A stretch of 9,631 nucleotides of DNA from Acidimicrobiaceae bacterium (GTDB lineage Bacteria > Actinomycetota > Acidimicrobiia > Acidimicrobiales > RAAP-2). The number at the start of each line of letters is the position of its first letter. Positions within the stretch are counted from its first letter, which is position 1. Location: NCBI GenBank assembly GCA_030838245.1, contig JAUTXB010000278.1:1-9631 (forward strand), in the 5' to 3' direction. A model generated the notes under the pieces. It was given only the letters and a program-made list of their open reading frames with translations, searched no databases and was not told the DNA's origin. Made by a program: the position numbers and the translations under genes. Positions 6,123 to 9,631 of the stretch are shown piece by piece.

Positions 6123-7121
6123 ATGCCGTCCGTCCGCGTTGCTGTCTTTGATCTCGGGAGCAGCTCGTTCCATCTCATGGTCGTGGACGCCGATCGTGAC
6201 GGCATGTTGGTCCCCGTGCTCCGGCGTCGGTCCTTCCTCCACCTCGGCACCGAGGTGGCCCGCACCGGCGGGGTGCCGGCCGACCGGGCTGCGGTCGCCA
6301 CCCGGGTCGTGCGGCGCCTCCGTGCGACCGCCGATGAGGCCGGCGTCGACGTCGTGGTGGCGTTGGCCACCGCCGCCCTTCGCGACGCGTCGAACGGGGC
6401 GAGCCTGTTGGGTCGGCTGGAGGCCATTGTGGGCAGCCCCATCACGTTGTTGAGCGGCGAAGAGGAAGCCCGGTTGTGCTTCTTCGGCCAACGGGCCGGC
6501 GTCTGGATGGGATCCGATCCTGTCCTCGGACTCGATCTGGGCGGCGGAAGCCTCGAAGCCGGTATCGGCAATGCCAGCGACATCCTGGACGTGACCAGCG
6601 TGGCCCTGGGCACCGCCCGCCTCCGGGGCGAGCTGGCCACCGGCGATCCGCTGTCGCCCAGGGATCGACGGGCGATCGAATCATTGACGATCGAACGCTC
6701 CGGACCCATCACCAAGATCCTGGCCCAGCACGCCTCGGCCGGGGACCGGGCGGTGGCCAGCGGGGGAACGGTGCGGGCATTGGCCCGGTTGGCCATGGGC
6801 TTGCATCGACCACCTGCGCCGAACGCCTCTTCGGTTCAGGTGAACCAGGTGGAGCTGCCCGCCGGACAACTCCACGACCTCGCCGATCGGCTGTCCACCC
6901 TGGACCTCACCGCCTGTTTGGAGCTTCCCGGCGTGCAGGCCCGACGCGCCCCGTTGCTGCCCATCGGAGCGGTGGTGCTGGCCACCCTCGTCGACGTGCT
7001 GAACCTCGGCCGGCTGGTGGTCAGTGACTGGGGACTGCGAGAGGGCGCCGTGTTCGGCGCCCTCTCGCTTCAATCCGAGTTCACGACGGGCTCTGGGGAC
7101 CCGGTGAACGCCACTGCCTAG
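6123..7121 (+). CDS. ppx: Ppx/GppA family exopolyphosphatase / pppGpp phosphatase
   Basis: This encodes 332 aa, the length of the short two-domain actinobacterial members. Motifs of the ASKHA-fold phosphatase are clear: phosphate-1 loop VAVFDLGSSSFHLMV (6-20); ATAALRDASN (82-91); the catalytic acidic segment SGEEEARL (111-118); phosphate-2 loop VLGLDLGGGSLEAGIG (134-149); SGGT (213-216) in the adenosine region; and C-terminal LLPIGAVVL and DWGLREG (302-308). It should hydrolyse terminal phosphates of polyphosphate, or the 5' phosphate of pppGpp; which one cannot be told from sequence. Open frame continues upstream to 5901, but only by reading through antisense tRNA-Pro, so the start is ATG 6123. 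A 14-bp perfect inverted repeat lies inside the 3' end. The gene is convergent with the DUF5679 gene, 8 nt between stops. Confidence 0.92.
   Translation: MPSVRVAVFDLGSSSFHLMVVDADRDGMLVPVLRRRSFLHLGTEVARTGGVPADRAAVATRVVRRLRATADEAGVDVVVALATAALRDASNGASLLGRLEAIVGSPITLLSGEEEARLCFFGQRAGVWMGSDPVLGLDLGGGSLEAGIGNASDILDVTSVALGTARLRGELATGDPLSPRDRRAIESLTIERSGPITKILAQHASAGDRAVASGGTVRALARLAMGLHRPPAPNASSVQVNQVELPAGQLHDLADRLSTLDLTACLELPGVQARRAPLLPIGAVVLATLVDVLNLGRLVVSDWGLREGAVFGALSLQSEFTTGSGDPVNATA
7037..7068. repeat. 14-bp perfect inverted repeat inside ppx
   Basis: GCGAGAGGGCGCCG (7037-7050) and CGGCGCCCTCTCGC (7055-7068) are exact reverse complements around the loop TGTT. They encode the conserved LREGAVFGAL segment of ppx, 51 nt before its stop codon. 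The stem is long and GC-rich like a terminator stem, but only TT follows it. Confidence 0.95.
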
Positions 7122-7129
7122 ACGCTCGG

Positions 7130-7285
7130 TCAGTCCTTCTTCTTGCCGAGGATCCGGTTCATCTTCGTGCCGCAGGTCGGGCAGGTGCCCTGGGCAGCGC
7201 GCCGGCCGTTGGCCAACTCGACCTCGTGACCGTCGAATTCTCGCTTTTCTCGGCATTTCACGCAGTAACCCTCGTATGACGCCAT
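7130..7285 (-). CDS. DUF5679 small zinc-ribbon protein
   Basis: This encodes only 51 aa, beginning MASYEGYCVKCREKREF and ending ILGKKKD. Two CxxC knuckles, CVKC (8-11) and CPTC (35-38), make a zinc ribbon; the spacing and the conserved NGRRAAQGTCPTCGTKM stretch match what I know of DUF5679, a short actinobacterial family of unknown function. A strong Shine-Dalgarno, GAGGAGG, lies about 5 nt before the ATG at 7285-7283, the best in the window. The tail is rich in Lys/Arg, which would allow nucleic-acid contact, but that is inference. It is convergent with ppx. Confidence 0.9.
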   Translation of the reverse strand: MASYEGYCVKCREKREFDGHEVELANGRRAAQGTCPTCGTKMNRILGKKKD

Positions 7286-7502
7286 TGCTTCCTCCTCAGA
7301 TCTTGGATGGGAACGATCCCGGATGTGGACGATCTGAACGTATCGGCACCCGATCGTCGGATGGGGGATGGAGGGCGATTTTGCTAGCTGGCAGCTAATT
7401 CTGCTCGCGGGCGGTTTCGGCGTTGTACCGCCGTTCCCGGGCCCTTCCTGGCGACCCCAGGCTGCCGAGGTCGCCGAGCACGAGCCGCCCTAAGCTGGCG
7501 TA
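7286..7502. other. intergenic region between divergent DUF5679 and gpx genes
   Basis: This 217-nt gap must hold both divergent promoters. TAGCTGGCAGCTA (7385-7397) is a perfect 5-3-5 inverted repeat in a locally AT-rich patch and could be a regulator site. TACGTT on the minus strand (7342-7337) is a possible -10 box for the zinc-ribbon gene. No ORF here looks real. Confidence 0.5.
7491..7496 (+). promoter_or_regulatory. possible -10 box of gpx, leaderless
   Basis: TAAGCT lies exactly 6 nt before the ATG at 7503, the same geometry as TAAGAT before zur. There is no Shine-Dalgarno between it and the start codon. Confidence 0.5.
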
Positions 7503-7991
7503 ATGACCATCTATGAACCGACCATTCACACCTTGTCCGGTGAAGACGCGTCCCTGGGCGACTTCGAGGGCAAGGCGTTGTTACTCGTGAACGTGGCCTC
7601 GAAATGCGGGCTCACGCCCCAGTATGAGGGCCTCGAGCGATTGCAGCGTACGTACGGCGACCGAGGCTTTTCGGTCCTCGGGTTCCCGTGCAACCAGTTC
7701 GCCGGGCAGGAGCCGGGAACGTCGGACGAGATCGCCGAGTTCTGTTCGGCCACCTATGGGGTTTCCTTCCCGTTGTTCGAAAAGGTGGATGTGAACGGTG
7801 GCGATCGCCATCCCATCTACGACCAGCTCACCGCCGTTCCTGACGGCGAGGGCGAGGCCGGCGACGTGCAATGGAATTTCGAGAAGTTTCTGGTGTCGCC
7901 GGGCGGCGAGATCGTGAAGCGCTTCCGGCCGACCGTCGACCCCGAGGCCCCCGAGGTGGTCGATGCCATCGAGGCGACGCTGCCCAGCTGA
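7503..7991 (+). CDS. glutathione peroxidase family thiol peroxidase
   Basis: This encodes 162 aa, full length for the non-selenium bacterial GPx family, which reduces hydroperoxides in the cytoplasm. The peroxidatic Cys is C35 in NVASKCGLTPQY; the catalytic partners are Q69 (FAGQEPG), W124 and N125 (VQWNFEKFL). C63 (GFPCNQF) is the family-conserved second Cys, and C81 (EIAEFC) sits where thioredoxin-dependent GPx enzymes carry the resolving Cys, so thioredoxin rather than glutathione is the likely reductant; actinomycetes generally lack glutathione. There is no signal peptide. It is followed after only 3 nt by the DinB/MDMPI gene, so the two are probably co-transcribed. Confidence 0.94.
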   Translation: MTIYEPTIHTLSGEDASLGDFEGKALLLVNVASKCGLTPQYEGLERLQRTYGDRGFSVLGFPCNQFAGQEPGTSDEIAEFCSATYGVSFPLFEKVDVNGGDRHPIYDQLTAVPDGEGEAGDVQWNFEKFLVSPGGEIVKRFRPTVDPEAPEVVDAIEATLPS

Positions 7992-7994
7992 GCC

Positions 7995-8810
7995 GTGGCC
8001 AACGACGAGATCGTGATCGGCCAGCTGGCCGAGGTGTGGGCGTCGGTGGCCGATGCGTGTGACGGCCTGACCCCCGAACAGTGGGCGCGGCCCACCGACT
8101 GTCCAGGGTGGTCGGTTCGCGACCAGGTGTCACATTTGCTCGCCATCGAGCACTCGCTGCTCGGTGATCCGGCCCCACCCCCGCTGGCCTCCATGCCTCC
8201 ATACGTGAGGAACCCCATCGGCGAGATCAACGAGCCCTGGATCGAGCAGCGACGGCGCACGCCGGGTGATGAGGTGCTGGCCGAATTCGTCGAGACGGCG
8301 ACACGGCGACTCGAAGCGCTCCGGTCCTTTCCTCCCGAGCGGTTCGAGGAGATCGGTTGGAGCCCCATCGGCGACGTTCCGTACCGGACGTTCATGACGG
8401 TGAGGGTGTTCGACTCGTGGGCTCACGAACAAGACATCCGTCTCGCCATCGACCGACCGGGTGGCCGTGACGGCGCCGGTGAGGCGGTCACCCTGGATCG
8501 GTGCTTCCTGACGGTGGGGTTCACAGTGGGGAAGAAGGTCGCTCCTCCTGACGGCACGACCGTGGTCTTCACCGTCACCGGTCCCCTCGGGCGCTCGGAG
8601 GCCGTTCGGGTCGAGGGCGGCCGGGCCGTTCGGGTCGACGAGGCGCCGTCTTCGCCCACGGTGGCCCTCACCATGGACCAGGCCGCGTTCTGTCGGTTGG
8701 GCCTCGGTCGGTACCCGGGAAGCAAGGCGCTGGATAGCGGTGCGGTCACCCTCGGCGGCGACGTCGACCTCGGCCGCCGGGTCGTCGAGGCGATGCCCTT
8801 CATGATCTGA
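7995..8810 (+). CDS. maleylpyruvate isomerase family (DinB-like) enzyme
   Basis: This encodes 271 aa starting at GTG, 3 nt after the gpx stop. The N-terminal half is the four-helix DinB/MDMPI fold: WARPTDCPGWSVRDQVSHLLAIEHSLL (30-56) is the diagnostic opening, with metal ligand H47, and FDSWAHEQDIRLA (139-151) supplies H144 and probably D140; the DinB family often has Glu at the D140 position. The C-terminal part (about 165-265, with GTTVVFTVTGPLG and VALTMDQAAFCRLGLGR) resembles the SCP2-like C-terminal domain of these proteins. Characterised relatives use mycothiol as cofactor (maleylpyruvate isomerase), but most members have unknown substrates. The short linkage to a thiol peroxidase suggests a redox or detoxification role. 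Confidence 0.85.
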   Translation: MANDEIVIGQLAEVWASVADACDGLTPEQWARPTDCPGWSVRDQVSHLLAIEHSLLGDPAPPPLASMPPYVRNPIGEINEPWIEQRRRTPGDEVLAEFVETATRRLEALRSFPPERFEEIGWSPIGDVPYRTFMTVRVFDSWAHEQDIRLAIDRPGGRDGAGEAVTLDRCFLTVGFTVGKKVAPPDGTTVVFTVTGPLGRSEAVRVEGGRAVRVDEAPSSPTVALTMDQAAFCRLGLGRYPGSKALDSGAVTLGGDVDLGRRVVEAMPFMI

Positions 8811-8845
8811 GCTCGGTGCTCGGTGCTCGGTGCTCGGTGCTCGGT
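8811..8845 (+). repeat. five perfect tandem copies of GCTCGGT
   Basis: Five exact 7-bp units run from the base directly after the preceding stop codon (8810) to 8845 and then decay (GCCCAGAGC). Because 7 is not a multiple of 3, any reading frame through it gives a shifting peptide repeat, so it is not coding sequence. Confidence 0.95.
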
Positions 8846-9134
8846 GCCCAGAGCGGCCTGAGCCAGCGCTCGGCTATTCGCATGAGGGGAGGCCAGGGTC
8901 CGAGTGGGAACCCCTCGGCCAAGTGGTTCCTAAAATTTTCCGCGCTTGGGCGAAAGATAAGTGCCGGCACCGCGTTTGGGCGAAAGGTAGGGAAGGGTCC
9001 AGTGGCGGATTCGCCAAACGCGGACGAATCCCAAAAACCAATCACCGAGAGGGATTCTTCGGGGGTGACAGGACCTCTTCGGAAGCAGTGCCGGACTCCG
9101 AAGACAGTCGCACCCCCTCCGTACTCTGGAGGAC
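8846..9134. other. non-coding stretch rich in inverted repeats
   Basis: I see no convincing gene here; long open frames on both strands have low-complexity translations without domains. The DNA is visibly less GC-rich than the flanks (for example AAAATTTT at 8932-8939). Stems are: GGAACC/GGTTCC (8907-8912 with 8925-8930); CCGCGTTTGG/CCAAACGCGG (8970-8979 with 9014-9023); GGATTCG/CGAATCC (9007-9013 with 9025-9031); and TCTTCGGA/TCCGAAGA (9076-9083 with 9097-9104). There is also a 30-bp-period direct repeat (8941-8961 and 8971-8991, 18 of 21 bases equal). The first stem followed by the AT-run could terminate the gpx operon. Confidence 0.6.
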
Positions 9135-9284
9135 ATGTCCCCAGCCGGAGGCCAATTGAACAATCAGCGCAACGCCAGTGGGGATGCTCGCAGCTCGCGG
9201 CCCGTATATCGGCATGCCGGACCTGGGTGCGCTCTGACCGCGAATGACCCATTGCGGAGACGGCCCCTTCGGCGAGCGGCGTGA
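9135..9284 (+). CDS. small ORF, doubtful, 49 aa
   Basis: The ORF begins MSPAGGQLNNQRN and ends RRRPLRRAA. The case for it is the start region: TACTCT (9122-9127) lies 7 nt and GGAGG (9128-9132) lies 2 nt before the ATG, close to the leaderless pattern of other genes here. The case against it is low-complexity, Arg/Ala-rich content with no recognised domain. Its TGA is followed after one codon by the start of the next ORF in the same frame, so the two may be pieces of one interrupted gene. Confidence 0.25.
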   Translation: MSPAGGQLNNQRNASGDARSSRPVYRHAGPGCALTANDPLRRRPLRRAA

Positions 9285-9287
9285 GCG

Positions 9288-9509
9288 GTGATCATGCGCT
9301 CGTGGTATCCGTGCTCGGTCTCGATAGTCTTGGACGTGCTCCGCCAGTGGGGCTACGAGGTAGGCATCGACAATCCCGGCAAGGCAGTAGCCGACGCGCT
9401 GGCTTACGAGTGCGACCGAGGTTGGCTTCGGCGGGTGCGCCGGGGCTTGTACGCCGAGGGCGCGGTCTCGGCCGGCAGCCGCCAGCGAATCTTTTCCCTG
9501 TTCCCCTAA
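9288..9509 (+). CDS. small protein with HTH/wing-like region, unrecognised
   Basis: This encodes 73 aa from GTG 9288 (71 from ATG 9294). The middle has the pattern of a small winged helix: VLDVLRQWGYEV, then KAVADALAYECDRGWLRRVRRGLYA (about residues 32-56). The closing RGWLxRVRRGLYA resembles the wing of AbiEi-type antitoxin N-terminal domains and similar HTH proteins, but that is a weak resemblance made by eye. It stops soon after, at RIFSLFP, shorter than such proteins usually are, and has no clear Shine-Dalgarno, so it may be a truncated gene. The upstream frame is closed by TGA at 9282-9284. Confidence 0.4.
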   Translation: MIMRSWYPCSVSIVLDVLRQWGYEVGIDNPGKAVADALAYECDRGWLRRVRRGLYAEGAVSAGSRQRIFSLFP

Positions 9510-9631
9510 CGGAGCCCGACTGGTTCCCGAAGGACTCGTACAGGTTCTCAGAACGGTTCGGCGACGTTGGCCAGATCCGTCCCCGACACAGCGGACGCCT
9601 CCGAAACGGTTCTCCGATGCCTCGTTGAGAG
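9510..9631. other. right edge, no supported gene
   Basis: Two plus-strand frames stay open here, one of them ending at 9628, but neither shows a domain or a start signal. The sequence contains two related segments, AGAACGGTTCGGCGA (9550-9564) and CGAAACGGTTCTCCGA (9602-9617). Too little is visible to say more. Confidence 0.3.

Noticed and set aside
5814..6491. 225-aa minus-strand frame through tRNA-Pro
   Set aside because: It runs through the tRNA gene and antisense to ppx, and has no domain.
8941..8991. CRISPR-like array
   Set aside because: Only two imperfect 21-bp copies occur 30 bp apart, with a 9-bp gap; no spacers of typical size and no cas genes.
8816..9252. About 145-aa open frames on both strands across 8816-9252
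   Set aside because: They start in the heptamer repeat or read through the inverted-repeat stretch; their composition is erratic and no domain is visible.
9281..9628. 115-aa plus-strand frame at the right edge
   Set aside because: It overlaps the more domain-like small ORF in another frame and is Arg/Gly/Pro-rich without motif.

Overview
The window is high-GC bacterial chromosome with short intergenic gaps, GTG starts and stop/start overlaps. A maleylpyruvate-isomerase-type gene of the mycothiol-dependent class, a DUF5679 zinc-ribbon gene and a mycobacterial-style Zur point to an actinomycete. Acidimicrobiia would fit, but that finer placement is an inference I cannot test here.

Layout. (1) 1-681 minus: 5' part of a metallo-beta-lactamase-fold hydrolase running off the left edge. 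(2) 719-1459 plus: an unrecognised secreted, Ala-rich helical protein. (3) 1566-5799: a metal-homeostasis block. The Fur-family gene zur (minus) is divergent from znuA-znuC-znuB1-znuB2 (plus); the intergenic region holds a perfect Fur-type palindrome. The four transporter genes are coupled by 4-nt overlaps or a 1-nt gap. (4) 5902-5978 minus: tRNA-Pro(UGG) with encoded CCA, in a repeat-rich gap. (5) 6123-7121 plus: Ppx/GppA-type phosphatase, with an unusually long inverted repeat near its 3' end. (6) 7130-7285 minus: a 51-aa zinc ribbon (DUF5679). (7) 7503-8810 plus: glutathione peroxidase-like thiol peroxidase followed after 3 nt by a DinB/MDMPI-fold enzyme. (8) 8811-9631: no confidently assigned long gene. 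It starts with a 7-bp tandem repeat directly after a stop codon, continues through a stretch rich in inverted repeats, and ends with one small ORF whose C-terminal half resembles an HTH/wing.

How it works together. Zur carries the full set of ligands known from M. tuberculosis FurB/Zur, so zinc is the best guess for the cargo of the ABC importer. When the metal is replete, Zur would bind the 13-bp palindrome and shut both its own promoter and the znu promoter. The importer has two different permeases, suggesting a heterodimeric channel. The peroxidase and the possible thiol-dependent enzyme probably form a small redox operon. Several genes (zur, gpx, ppx) have a TANNNT box 6-7 nt before the start codon, as expected for leaderless mRNAs.

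No clear new defence or mobile system is visible. The least explained parts are the inverted-repeat-rich stretch at about 8906-9104, the small ORFs after it, and the hairpin inside ppx.
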